Shown: piece after piece, positions 42,653-53,501 of the stretch
Layout: each line of letters begins with the position of its first letter
Position numbering within the stretch: the stretch's first letter is position 1
Assembly (NCBI GenBank): GCA_027604505.1
Contig: JADIIX010000001.1
Span: forward strand, 372,001-436,000
Length of the DNA stretch: 64,000 bases
DNA from: Gonapodya sp. JEL0774
Lineage: Eukaryota > Monoblepharomycota > Monoblepharidomycetes > Monoblepharidales > Gonapodyaceae
Direction of reading: 5' to 3'
Notes under the pieces: generated by a model
Seen by the model: the letters and a program-made list of their open reading frames with translations, nothing else
Databases searched by the model: none
Told to the model about the DNA's origin: nothing
Translations under genes and position numbers: made by a program

Positions 42653-44366
42653 ATGGATTCGGATAGCACAGCAATTGAGGCAAGTCCTCCTGAGATGGTC
42701 AGAATGGCTTCTAGCTTGAGTAGATGCTGCACGTGTCGTGTCTCCGTTGTCCTTACCTTCGCTTCGCAATCGACATGCGCCGACCCGTGACGTCTCGATC
42801 TGGGGCATTTCTCCATGGCAACCAGATGCCAAAGCATCGGAAATCTCAGGTGCCGCAGTCGGTGGCTTCATCGCGGGACATGGTAAGCTATTCGCGCTTT
42901 TCGACGGCTTCCCGGTAGAGGATATACTGAGTTTGACCGATTGCTCGTCACTTTCGGGGGCTGTCATCCCGATTGGAGTGGGAAACGGCTTTCATTTATA
43001 TGTTTTGCGTCTGCTTTGAGTCTTTTATGGATGGATTTGTGGTGGAACCTGATGTAAGATGATCAGAAGTTCGCTCATTTTGCCTATGTACCTTCAACCT
43101 TCTCAAATGCTTTCCCCAACGGCATGGCCCGAAAAGATCCTGGAGGCGTCGCTTGACTCGTGTGAGCCACAGAACGAGATGCTGGAACGATTGGCGATCA
43201 TCTTGCTGGGATTGACGTGGAAACGAAGACCAGAGTAAGTAGCGTCTCCCTGCGAGTGTTTTCTTACTGGGTAATCTCAAAATGATAACACTGCCCTTTG
43301 TCTTCCTGCTGTCTTTGCGCAGCCCCCGCCACTGGCCGCGCCTGCTATCTCAAACCACTGCGTATTACCACAGAGACGTTACTTCTTTACCGCTTCCCCA
43401 AATTTTCGACTCTCCCGCGTGTCTGTTCACGCTTCCGACTCGCGTCAAGGTTGTATTGTTCGCGCGTATGGCCGAGTGGGCTGCGACCGACCATCCCGGT
43501 GCGCACCGGCAAGTGGACGAGATGCGCGCAGGAACGGGGTTGGAACTGGTAGTTGTGGGGAAGGACGGAAAGGGGGCGATGTACTATCAAGTTGCAAAGG
43601 GGTCTACGCGAATCTACAAGGAAACGAAGGATGGCCGGTGAGTGTTTTCATTCTCGAAAAGCTCTTCGCCCCTCGACAACTTAATGCCGCACGACTGCTT
43701 CCGTTGGTCAATGGCGCCTCATAGGTGGTCTGTTGTCACTACCACCGTTGCTGACTTGCAGGCCTTTGCACTTTCGTTGAGAGAGACTACGAGGTCTCGA
43801 TCGGAACAAAAATTGCGTGAGGAAATCATAGCAATGGTTGACGCAATCGAGGAGGAGCAGAGGGCACGTTGGCGCGCAATCGAGGAGGAGCAAAAGGTGC
43901 GTGTGGAGGGGCTCTACTTCTGCGGCGAGACGTTGCTAATCACGGAAGCCTGCGTTACAACAATCCTTCTACCCAACTTCCCCATCACCTCGTTCTGCTG
44001 TACCGCCAACAGCGTCTTCTTCGAACAGCACGTACAGCCGCACGTCTAAACTCTACAATTTTGTCCCTCTCCGAAGGTCTTGGGCCCCGCCTTCGCAACC
44101 CCCGGCCGCGATATGTGGACCCTCCTACTTCCGATATCGGACCTCCTGAAAACGACGGTGAAAGGGATGATGGACGAGAGGAGAGTGTGGAAAGGGGTAG
44201 TGTCGCTAGTTCGGGAAGTTCCGGTGATACGCTTGGTGCGGAGCTACGGAAAAGAAAGCGAAAGTGGGCCGTGAGCGTGGAAAACCACAGGACGACGGAT
44301 GGTGAAATCAGAGTGCTGAGGAGTAGCGGTAAAGGAGACCAGGAGGAAATAAAGGAATTGGACTAA
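42653..44366 (+). CDS. CECR2/RSF1-like chromatin-remodelling subunit (WHIM/DDT type)
   Basis: Nuclear protein resembling the N-terminal module of RSF1/CECR2, partners of ISWI ATPases. Well supported exons are about 43070-43234, 43323-43637, 43725-43896, 43949-44076 and 44165-44366; the 5' exons (from about 42653) are uncertain. Features in order are a DDT-like segment GGFIAGHGKLFALFDGFPVEDILSL, LERLAIILLGLTWKRRPDPRHW, LPTRVKVVLFARMAEWA, and a WHIM-like core GLELVVVGKDGKGAMYYQV plus STRIYKETKDGRWSVV, which corresponds to the conserved IGRDKDG..Y segment of RSF1. A Glu/Arg coiled coil (IEEEQRARWRAIEEEQK) and a disordered basic tail (ELRKRKRKW) follow. No PHD finger or bromodomain is present in the window. 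Other DDT proteins are possible alternatives. Confidence 0.55.
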
Positions 44367-44566
44367 TGCTGAACCTGCACTGAAGTGTCCCGGAGGAGGG
44401 TTCGACATGGACGTTCCATTTATATCCTGGTGCTGGTTGGTTTGGCGCACAGTTCCGTGAACGCGCGAATAGAATAATGCTGCTTAGAGCATGATAATCA
44501 TTGTCAAAGCATTCTGTTTTTTGAACACACGATTCACATGATTACATGTAAAGCCCGGTGTACCAT

Positions 44567-46000
44567 TCACACCCACCCCAAACCCGCTCGGGCCACTATC
44601 ACCGCCAATCCTACTGCAAACACGAACACTACTAAGTCATCAACCAGCATTGATGCGATTGTACGCACATGGGGGAAGTAATCGAACGCTTGTTGGATAC
44701 CCGTTCGGGGGACGGAGCCGGAGGGTTTTTGATCGGACGGGGAGAAGAGCTAAATTTGCCAGATTTATAAATTTGGTGGTTTCAAGAATGTCGTGCAAAT
44801 AAAGGGGAGGAAAAACCTCGGCGATAAAGCATGCATACACACGTAGATGTAACCGATACGCGCTGCATGGAGCGTCACTTCTATTGCCAGGAGAATGGTC
44901 CAAATAGACTAGTCACGGAACGGAGAGTGTCGAAAATAATCGCGGTTCCTAAGATTACGCCCTCCATTGGGAAGCCAGGGTGTACTCACGTATCCCAACG
45001 ACGAAATGCCGAGATCCCCCACCACGAGCTCCCCCGAACTCAATTTGGCAACTCGACTGAAGGCTAATTTCCATGATCTAGAAGATGAAGAGGTCGAATC
45101 GTCGTCCGAGCTTAATCCCCACTCCGCGACGTCGCGTTCGCTGGTCGCAAGCAAGTACAGAGACACGAAAGCGGTGATGAGGGCGAAAAAGAGGTGGAGG
45201 AAGCGGAATGGGCGGGAGAGGCGAGGGATTGCCTCAGCAGCAGCAGTATCAGCGGGGGTAGGAGGGGGTGAGCCCAGGAAAGACGATAGAAGGGACGCTG
45301 GAGTAAAGTTGGAGGCGAAGGTGGTGGAGGAGTCCGCAAACGCGAAGGGGGCAGAGCCGTCACCGGGTGCGCCTGGAAACGATGGCATAGCTCCAGAGCC
45401 TCCAGAGTCTCCAGCACCGGCACGGGCAAGGAGTTGTGCCATAGCGGCCGCGGGGTTTCCAGCGCCCACGGCTCCCTGACCCCTTCCCATTCCAGGGCCG
45501 TCAAGCCCCGGCATCGCGCCCGCCCCACCAAGTAAGGCACCAAAAAGCTCCTGCAGGTCCGGAATGTGGTCGGGATTCTGTTGTGTGGGAGAGAACAAGG
45601 AGGGGAGACCGTCCCCTGGCAACACACCGTCGTCTGGATCGCCTGGGTCCGAGGAATCATCGCTAGAGATGGGATGTCGAGATAACGAAATCGGCGGCCA
45701 CGAGGGCGGAAAATGCTGGGCGGGGCGGAGGGGTGTGGAAGCGGGAGCAGGTGATGGAGTAGAACCCCGTGTTGAGGTCGTGTCGGACAGAGGGGCAGAC
45801 CGGGCAGCTGGAACCGCCCCCGTCCCCGTCCCCGGCGCCGGATCCCCTGAGCCGGGGTCGATACCGTTATGTGTTTGTGTGATTCGCGCCAGTCTGTCTG
45901 CTCCACGAGCGAGAATGCGTGCGCGACGATCTTCTGCCCTGTCCTTTGCGCTCTTGGAACCGGCGGATCCAGTCGACGGGGTCGTGGAATCGCTCGACAT
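44567..46000 (-). CDS. GET2: GET2/CAMLG-like receptor for tail-anchored protein insertion
   Basis: ER membrane subunit that captures the Get3-tail-anchored-protein complex. Exons 46000-44990, 44908-44843 and 44749-44567 give 419 residues. The cytosolic N-terminus carries the Get3-binding basic motif (DRRARILARGADRLARIT, about residues 23-40), the hallmark of Get2/CAML. A long Pro/Gly/Ser-rich linker follows. Three C-terminal hydrophobic segments are present: FRFLHLFFALITAFVSLYLLA, WTILLAIEVTLHAARIGYIY (in exon 2) and MLVDDLVVFVFAVGLAVIVA after TIAS (exon 3). The last two are recovered only after splicing and fit the Get2 pattern of three TMs with a short lumenal tail. It is longer than yeast Get2 (285) owing to the linker. 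Confidence 0.85.
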
Positions 46001-46531
46001 TGTTGTGTTCTTATTTAATTCGGCGCTATGCAGTGACCGTTTGCGCTGGAGAGAGGGTCAGGAGTACGTTGACGTATTAGCAGAATCTTCACCTGTGTTC
46101 ACTATGTACGCACAGGACTACATCACACACATCCCAGAGTGCTAGATTCACAACTTCAGTTTACTCGACTTTAATTACATAACTGTTGCACTTGGGCCCC
46201 AAGCCTTGCCGCCAACTGTACGGGTAACTCACCAGTGTTCCGGCATACACCGAATGCAGCCACCGGCCGAGCCAACAAGATTTATCCGTATGCGCAATAT
46301 ATTCCTGCTACACACACACAGCAGCTCAAACTACAAAAAGCATGCCACGACACCACCAATCACAAGAATATAACCCATGAGAGCAAAGACCTCCACATAG
46401 CCCAGTACATGAGCAGCCATGTGAGACTAGGGAGATGGGGATTGTCGGTGTGTGGAGTATGCCCGAATTCGGCGCGATGTGCGGGAGCGGAAGACGTGGA
46501 CGAGTGGTCGGGGACGCGAGAGGTAAATGGC
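46001..46531. other. Intergenic region between GET2 and RPP2
   Basis: These 530 bp hold the GET2 promoter and the RPP2 3' end. I see no further gene. Longer open frames here do not match splice or codon patterns of neighbours. Confidence 0.4.
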
Positions 46532-47428
46532 TTAGTCGAAAAGACCTGGAAGGAACACGAGGAACAATATATCGAGCCACATGAGTCGATGATTCGGCAC
46601 CTGCGGTAAGAACGATTGGAAACAACACCCACCGAAGCCCATGTCCTCCTCCTCTTCCTCCTCCTTCTTCTCCTCCTTCTTGGGGGCTTTCTTCTCCTCC
46701 TTAGCGGGGGCAGCGGCGGCAGCGGGAGCGGCAGCAGCAGCGGGGGCAGCGGCGGCGGCGGCGGGTGCAGCACCGGCGGAGGGGATGGCAGAGAGCTTGG
46801 CGGTACCGGCCTTGATGAGCTGCAAGCGAGAACGCAAATGAATCCATGGTGAGTAAAGGGTGTTGATTGACAAAGGCGTGTGCATCACGTTAACGACACG
46901 CCATCCCGTCGTCCAAGCGAATCCAGTCGATACACGTCCCCTCCGAAGACAAGGAACGGAATACCCGCCAAACACGCAGTGTAGCTCAATGATATTCCTA
47001 ACCCTTTTTTCTTGTGGAATTGCGCTTCTGCTTCCGTCTGGGCGAGTGCTAAAGAGAAGACTCCAACCAACCTCCTCAATGCTCTTTCCCTTCAGCTCCT
47101 TAATGAGGGTCTTGAGCTTGTCAGAGTCAGCTTCAACACCGACAGAGCTGAGGACAGCCTCGACATCGGCGGCGGTGGGGGAGGCCTCTGATGATACAGG
47201 GACACGTTGAGATTCATCGGCATGACCTTCCACAGAAAATCAACCGACAACTCACTGCCACCGAGGACTACAGAAAGGCGTGCACGCAACGTGATAGATA
47301 CAAGGTGGCGATGGATGGAGGGCGCAACAACAAAAGTGAGCGATCAAGGTTTAGAGTACAGTCGTTGGGTAACCCTTCGAGCCAAGACTAGACACACCAA
47401 GGAGAAGGTAAGCAGCGACGTGTTTCAT
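46532..47428 (-). CDS. RPP2: 60S acidic ribosomal protein P2
   Basis: Stalk protein that recruits translational GTPases. Five exons (47428-47398, 47267-47256, 47187-47072, 46819-46633, 46545-46532) give 119 residues. It begins MKHVAAYLLLVLGGKASPTAAD, of which VLGG comes from a 12-nt exon, continues ADVEAVLSSVGVEADSDKL and SIEELIKAGTAKLSAIP, then an Ala-rich hinge and a Lys/Glu tail. It ends with the universal P-protein C-terminus EDMGFGLFD. That end is completed only by the last 14-nt exon, joined across the intron 46632-46546. Without splicing the tail would read into unlike Cys-rich sequence. Introns are longer (68-252 nt) than in neighbouring genes. Confidence 0.93.
47256..47267 (-). other. 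12-nt microexon of RPP2
   Basis: The twelve bases supply the residues between AYLLL and KASPTAAD, with phase-1 introns on both sides (donors gtgtgt and gtgagt; acceptors ctgtag and catcag). The resulting LLLVLGG is the conserved first helix of P2. Confidence 0.75.
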
Positions 47429-48417
47429 TGCAGGAGGCTTGACGAATTAGCGACGGGAGGCTTTGGAGGATGAGGGTGCATGGTTCAGAGTGACGATTCG
47501 AACATGAGAATGAGGTTTCGGGCACACCCCAACGAAGCACCAGGCAACCACGCGAAACCACAACTCCCATTCACGAATTGTGTTGGAAATGCCAGTGCAG
47601 TGTGGGTACCGTCTTTGAAACCGCAGGTCCAAGAAGCAGAAAATGTCCAAACTCGACAAGGACAGGGGACACAAAGACAAGCACATCCATCGATCCATCG
47701 ACGCTCGAATCCTGGACTTTTGTACGGGAACACTGATTGTTTAAAGTTGCTGCTACTCACGGACTTTGTGGGAGAGCTGCGCACCAGAATTTAACGGAGA
47801 TACCGACCCGGTGTGACTGGAGAGACTCTGTGTGTGAAGGAGGCCTGAAGTGCCAATGGAGGCCCATGCATTTCGTGGCGCAGGTTTGTCACCGTTTTTT
47901 GTACGTATGTTTCTTCTGCTCCAACGAAATGAATAAAAGCTGAAACAAAATGGGTCGCTTATATGCTGCGTAGTCTCTCAGGTTATTCCAGTGAGGGCAT
48001 TTATATTCTACCACGAGCTGCAGTGGGTAGTCAGAGCGTTACGCATGTCTTCAATTATTTGAAGTATGTGCAACACCACACGGAAACATGTGACCTCGGA
48101 AACGCATGAGAATCGCGAGACAATACAAAAGCGGCCGGTGTCAGATGTTTACGGAACTGCACATTGGGTATATTTGGGAGTTCATTGGTGAGGGCAAATG
48201 TCTTCAAATGTAGTGACAGTAACACGCATAAATGATTCAAACAATTTAGCTCATAGCAAGATCATTGACTGTATTGCGGATTGGTGGGTATAAAGTGCGT
48301 CAATCCATTGGATTGGTGGGGAGGGAGCTGTGCTGTGGGGTAGAAGTGCCGCAATAAAATCTATGAAGAACTGATACCCACATCAGTCAATCGTTCAACC
48401 CCTTCAAGCTCGCATTT
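47429..48417. other. Intergenic region upstream of RPP2 and the MICAL-like gene
   Basis: Nearly 1 kb between two divergent start codons. It becomes AT-rich toward 48200-48290. No coding, repeat or RNA signal was recognised; it must hold the promoter of a highly expressed ribosomal gene. Confidence 0.4.
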
Positions 48418-50233
48418 ATGACTTCACCTTCCCCCTTCGTGGATTTCGTGAGAGGCGAGACTCTTCCCTCCATACTGCAGGCATTTGAGAGTGTGAAACT
48501 GGACTTGTTATCGCCCCAATCCAACAAAATCAAACCGCTGGACTTCTTTGATGCGCTCGCAAAAAACACACCAAGCTCGCTGTTCGCCGCGCACAAGGTT
48601 ATGTCTGGTCCCTTGAAGACAATGGTTAACTCACCCGTGTGAGAGAACACACGTCACGATTGCGTTTTACTGAGAACCTTCATTCAGAAATACAACGATC
48701 GTAGGTACACTCCCTATCGCGAGGCATGTAAACGATACTCTGTGCTGGTCGTTGGAGCTGGGATTGCGGGACTGAGGTCTGCGATTGAGTGTGCGTTGGT
48801 CGGGTGCCAGGCGGTGACTGTCGTGGAGAAGCGGGAGAGCTATACCCGAAACAATGTGCTTCATTTGTGGCAGGCCGTGGTGGCGGATTTTCGAGAGCTT
48901 GGTTTCAAGGACTTCTTTGGCAAATTCGCCGTCGGTGGTCTCGATCATCTTCCCATATGGAGGATCCAAATAATCCTGACCAAGATTGCACTACTGCTCG
49001 GAGTCGAGATACGCATTGGGACCTCGTATCAGAAATCGTCCTTTGACCCACTCACTGGAGACTATGTTGCCACTCTGTCGACTGTCTCAAGTGATGCGCA
49101 GGGACTTCAAGAGATACGTGGATTCAACGTGCTCGTTGGAGCTGAAGGGGAGAAGTCACTTGTTGCCACAGAATTTGACTTTATCAAAAAAGAGCTCTCT
49201 TTTGGCCAAGCTATTGGGATCACGGGTGAGTATTTGTGGTGGCGGTGACCACTTCTCGTGTTGTTCGCAGTGCTCTGATCCCCGAGCCACGTTTTTGGTT
49301 AGCGAACTTTGCATTGCAAGGTACACAGCAAGAGCGAAATCTGAACGAAGGGGGTTTCATTTCTTACATGAATCGAGGTGGGGGCCGAACTGGCGTTCCC
49401 TTTGGGCAGACCGTCGACCTGGGCTCATCGGTCGCTCGTCCCTCGTAGACTTCTTCAACCTCTTGGCACAACAATCTATCCAACTGGAGAACTTGGTGTA
49501 CTACTCATCCGACACCAACTACTTCGTTGTGACTGCCAAAAAGGATTGCCTTCTTGGCAATGGCGTGCTCGTCGAGGACAAGTCCAGCTCGGAAGAGCTC
49601 ACGGCTCCTGCGAATGTCAGTCGAGTCAAATTGGAGCTGTTTATGCAAAAGATAGCAGAGCTTTAGTGAGTTGCTCGTTCTTTATGTATGTTCTATCCGT
49701 TGTGTTTTCTGAAGCTACCCTTTACCACTGTCGATCAGTGGATTGTCTGGATGCAAATTTGCCACTATCAATTCCGTAAACGATGTTGCACTTTTTGATT
49801 TCAGCAAGAAGCACACCACAGTCACTCCTTCCAAAGTAATCAGTCAAGGTGGGCAACATCCCTTGGTGGTTGGTGTTGTTGGCGACGCCGGTGAGCGACC
49901 CTTGAGCCTTTCTATCATCACGATTGGAGAAACTATATCTTAATTCGTCTATAAACACTAGCCATCAATCCTTTTTGGCCTCAAGGGACTGGAGCCGCAC
50001 ATGCCGTTATGTCGGCGATGGATCTTGCCTGGACTCTCTGCCAACTTGCTCCGCTCCTTCCTTCTCCCATGGACCCCGTCGACCAAGGACAATTAGATGC
50101 AGCGGTGGCGGGGCCATTGGCGGAACACGATAAACTTCACAACTTTCTGCAAACAGCGAACCCCGACAACATTAAAAAAGTCGACGGTTCACCTCGAACA
50201 TCACAAACTATCGATCCTAAAACACGATATTAA
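48418..50233 (+). CDS. MICAL-type FAD monooxygenase, catalytic domain only
   Basis: Resembles the flavin monooxygenase domain of MICAL, which oxidises F-actin methionines in animals. Six exons (48418-48636, 48688-49238, 49271-49377, 49449-49665, 49739-49890, 49962-50233) give 505 residues. The FAD-binding Rossmann motif is VLVVGAGIAGLRSAIECALVG (about residues 85-105, two parts), followed by VEKRESYTRNNVLHLW, then KDFFGKFAVGGLDHLPI and LTKIALLLGVEIRIG. Later motifs are LENLVYYSSDTNYFVVTAKKDCLL, the second FAD motif VVGVVGDA, and NPFWPQGTGAAHAVMSAMD. The protein ends about 70 residues later, so the calponin-homology and LIM domains of animal MICALs are absent. The donor of exon 2 is the weakest splice call. 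The actin substrate is inference from family. Confidence 0.85.
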
Positions 50234-50328
50234 TTGCATACAATTTCCTGCCAAATGTTTTTGGAGTCAAGTACATAGTGTATGTTCACACTTCCCGCCG
50301 ACATATCAGACCACGAGAGTTGCACACG

Positions 50329-52051
50329 ATGCCACCGAAACGGAAAAAGCCCAGAGTCGTCGCCGAATCAGATGAAGATGAACCTGTTAGGCATGAATCG
50401 GATGATTCCCCTCCGCGCCGTCCAACAAAACGGAAAGCAAGGCCTTCAAACCGTGTGGTGTCTGATGATGACGAGGAAGACCCCGTTCCGCTCTCTGCCG
50501 TAAACCGAGCAAGAATCAGCAATGATGACGGTAGAAATGCTGATTTTGAAGAGGAGAGCGTGAGTTGGTTCCGAATCATTTCAAAAATCTACAGGGAATG
50601 AGGCGCCGGTTTTGGTTTGCAGGAAGAAGAACCTATAGCTTCACATCGTAAGAGGGCTCGTCGTCGCCAGCCATCATCATCTTCTGTCGAGGAGGACGAA
50701 CCAAAGGATGACCTTCCTGTCTCGGTTGAGAAAGTGCGTCGTTCCTCGAAAGAACCTGCCGATGTTGACGAAGAGGCAGACGACGATATCGCGATTGACG
50801 GCACGGAACCTTATCAAACGCAAATAACTGACACAAGACTGAGAAACCGAGAGAGGCGATCGGCTTTGGACAAGTTTAAAAGGGCGAGGGCCCGACGAGC
50901 AGCAGCTGGGAGTAGTAGTTCACTTGGGAGGGACGAGAGTGAAGACGAAATTGAAGATGCTGACGAGGAGGAGGATGGTGAGACGGATGAGTCTGGGGAT
51001 GTGGACGGTGATGATGATGGGAGTGTGGTGGACGAGGACTACGTCACCTCCCCCTACACCAGGCGGTACACTGCTGATGGTGGCGTGGATCTGGAAGATG
51101 ATTTGGATGATTTTATCGAAGATGATGGTGACTTGGTAGTGCTGCCTCGTAAGTTCTGAGGGTTCAATGTTTAAGGCTTCTGTCGCGAGTTTGAATAACT
51201 GTTCCTTTTTCGTCAGCGGAGTTCGCTGCTCTTGACGTTTCCGTGGCTGTACGACGTGTTGTGGAGTTCTATGCGCGCCTTGTCTTGCAAGGCCAAAAGC
51301 ACGCGCGCCGCCTCTTAAAGTCTGAAGGTCAGTGAGAGCACGTGCACCACTCCAAGCTTCTACCGCGATTTCACTCCCCATCTTCAATACCATGCAGACC
51401 AATATTATACCTCCGCGTTTCGAAAACTGCAAAATCGTGCAGACTCGGTTGCTTCCTCCGTCGCGCAGTCGTCTGTCTGGCAGAAAGTTGTTCGCTCGGC
51501 ACTCGAGACGTATCCAAGTGTGGAGACGAGAGCATTGGCAACCAGTACAGACGGATGTGACGCGTGTGGGAGAGACAGGACGTCCGTGTTTGAGGTGAGG
51601 GTCACGTATGACAAGGGCAACGCTTTGAGATGTTCCTATCCGATCTGATTCGGGTTCCCATCTCCTTGGGAAACTGCGCGTCAAGCTTCGTCTCAAGGGC
51701 ACTCCGTACAATCGCCAAACAATGACAGCACTCCACCGCCCCATCCTCCCACCAACCTCATTCCGAGTCGGACGATTCTGCGCAACCCGATGCCTTGGCT
51801 ACCACAGCCTGCACCACGTTACCTTCAAACTCTACCGGGCGACCAAACGGTGGATTGAGCGGCGTGAGGGGGAGGATGACGGGGACGGCAGCGAAAGCGG
51901 CGACGAGCAGCTGGTGGACCGGGCCGGGAACATTGCTCGCAAGGTGGACGAGGTGTTGGAGGATATGGAAGAGTCAGGTTTTTTTGCGCAGGCGGAGTTC
52001 TTGTACGACGGGACGATCGAGGGGGCAGAGGGGAAGTACGCGGTGGATTGA
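50329..52051 (+). CDS. DUF4211-domain nuclear protein
   Basis: Five exons (50329-50559, 50623-51148, 51217-51327, 51398-51594, 51686-52051) give 476 residues. The first 230 are highly charged, with basic patches suitable as nuclear signals (MPPKRKKPR, HRKRARRRQPSSSS) and acidic runs (EDADEEEDGETDESGDVDGD). The C-terminal half has the DUF4211 pattern: a helical lead (FAALDVSVAVRRVVEFYARLV), a CxxC pair in DGCDACGRDR, a short beta strand SVFELRLKGTPYN, then FCATRCLGYHSLHHVTF. The four cysteines could bind zinc. The family is fungal and uncharacterised. The gene is convergent with SNU23. Confidence 0.75.
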
Positions 52052-52309
52052 GAGTCTTAGCGTGACAATCAGGGAACCTTAGATGGTAATTTTGTTTGCT
52101 CTTTGCACGTGTCTTGTAGTCTTGTATAAGTATTATTGTTGTCTCAGTGCGATTTACATGCTTTATGATGTGGTATGTCAAAACTGTAAAACTTCGTCGG
52201 GTATCTTGCTGCGGCATCAGAAGTTGCAACATTGAGAGTAGATCAGCGGGTCCAGCTTCTGCCCTTGGAAATTAAGCCTTGGTGCACAAGGTGGCCTCAG
52301 TCAATGACT

Positions 52310-53375
52310 TCACTTCTTTGTGCTTCCGAACCCAGAGAACCCCATTGCCGCCATCATCTCCGCCTCCGCGTCCCCCGCAGTTGCGTCTTCGTCCCCATCC
52401 CCTTCACCGTCCCCGTCGTGATCCTTCTTCCGGCGCTTCTCCTTTTTTCGTTCTTTGCGCCTCCGTTTTTCGTCTTCTTCTTGCTGGCGAGCTTCTTCTA
52501 GGCGTTTGTCGAAATCTGAGAGAAGGCTTGGTGAGTAAGAATTTGTGCACATTCTTTTGTGAGAGCTTTTAACCGAAGAGCTCACCAAAGACCTCCGGTT
52601 CTTCAACTTTGCGTTTCAGAGCTTCGAGGCGGGATTTCACCTGGTCGAGAGAAGAACGCTCTTGCTTCATAGAAAACCCAAGGTTACGTTGGTCTGCGAT
52701 GAGGCATAAGGGGTCACAAAAGGTGAGAGCGATGTGAAGGCAGCCGTTCAAGTCAATTAGAGCAAATTGGAGTAATTTTCCCAGCATGAATGCGGGGTAG
52801 CTGGTGACCCTCTCGACGTGAGTCTGGAAACATAAACATCCGGTTGTGGGTGACCATCTGTCAAGAACAACCCTGACTAGGAACCTCACGCTACTGACCG
52901 GAACAACAGGGAAGGTGCTCATTGTGCAAAAAGATCTGGGCAGGTCAAGGTAACCCGTCGGGACTCTGATGTCGAGTTTATACCCCACAGATTCCACGGG
53001 TAACAAGACGCAACACTCACGTTTTCGGCCATTAATATGATCCAAGTAGTTAACCGAGTCTTTGACAACAATATCGCACGTCTTGCAGTAGTAACCAGGC
53101 TGATTTGCCGCGCCCGGTTGAGCGGCGACGACTTGAGTTTTGTTCAGGTGCTTATCGAGCTCGAGCTTTTCCTCCCTGGGTTTGAGCAGAGCTGTCGGGC
53201 GATCCTCCGGAGCAATAACGCGCTTGGGTCTGAGCCCCTTCATCTTCCTGGAATCGTCCTTGTCGCCTTCCTTTGCCTCCTTCTCCCGTTCTTTCGCCCG
53301 TGCTGCGTATTCTTCCTTGTCCCACGTCCTCCGGAACGAGGTGTCATTTTTCTTCTCCTTGTCGTAATGCGACAT
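52310..53375 (-). CDS. SNU23: SNU23/ZMAT2, zinc-finger protein of the U4/U6.U5 tri-snRNP
   Basis: Spliceosomal B-complex protein. Exons 53375-53021, 52693-52586 and 52515-52310 give 222 residues (human ZMAT2 has 199). Diagnostic stretches are SFRRTWDKEEYAARAKERE, the matrin-type zinc finger [31 protein letters not shown] (Cys-Cys-His-His; the second His follows the intron), SMKQERSSLDQVKSRLEALK and the exact family ending MAAMGFSGFGSTKK. The first intron (53020-52694) is 327 nt, a multiple of three with no stop in frame, so unspliced RNA would stay open and insert 109 residues inside the zinc finger. The start lies 126 bp from the divergent RRP1 start. Confidence 0.95.
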
Positions 53376-53501
53376 GATGAGTGGTTCTGATGTGAATTCT
53401 TATAAGTTGTGACGTTTTAGTTAGGTTGATGATTTTCTGATGTGGATGTGGCCAAGGTGAGCTTTGTTGGTGTGATCGCGACTTTCTCCTTTTCACAGCA
53501 G

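Noticed and set aside
42554-42967. A 137-codon minus-strand open frame ending in LEKKK
   Set aside because: It is antisense to the 5' part of the CECR2/RSF1-like gene, whose plus-strand DDT-like segment is better supported.
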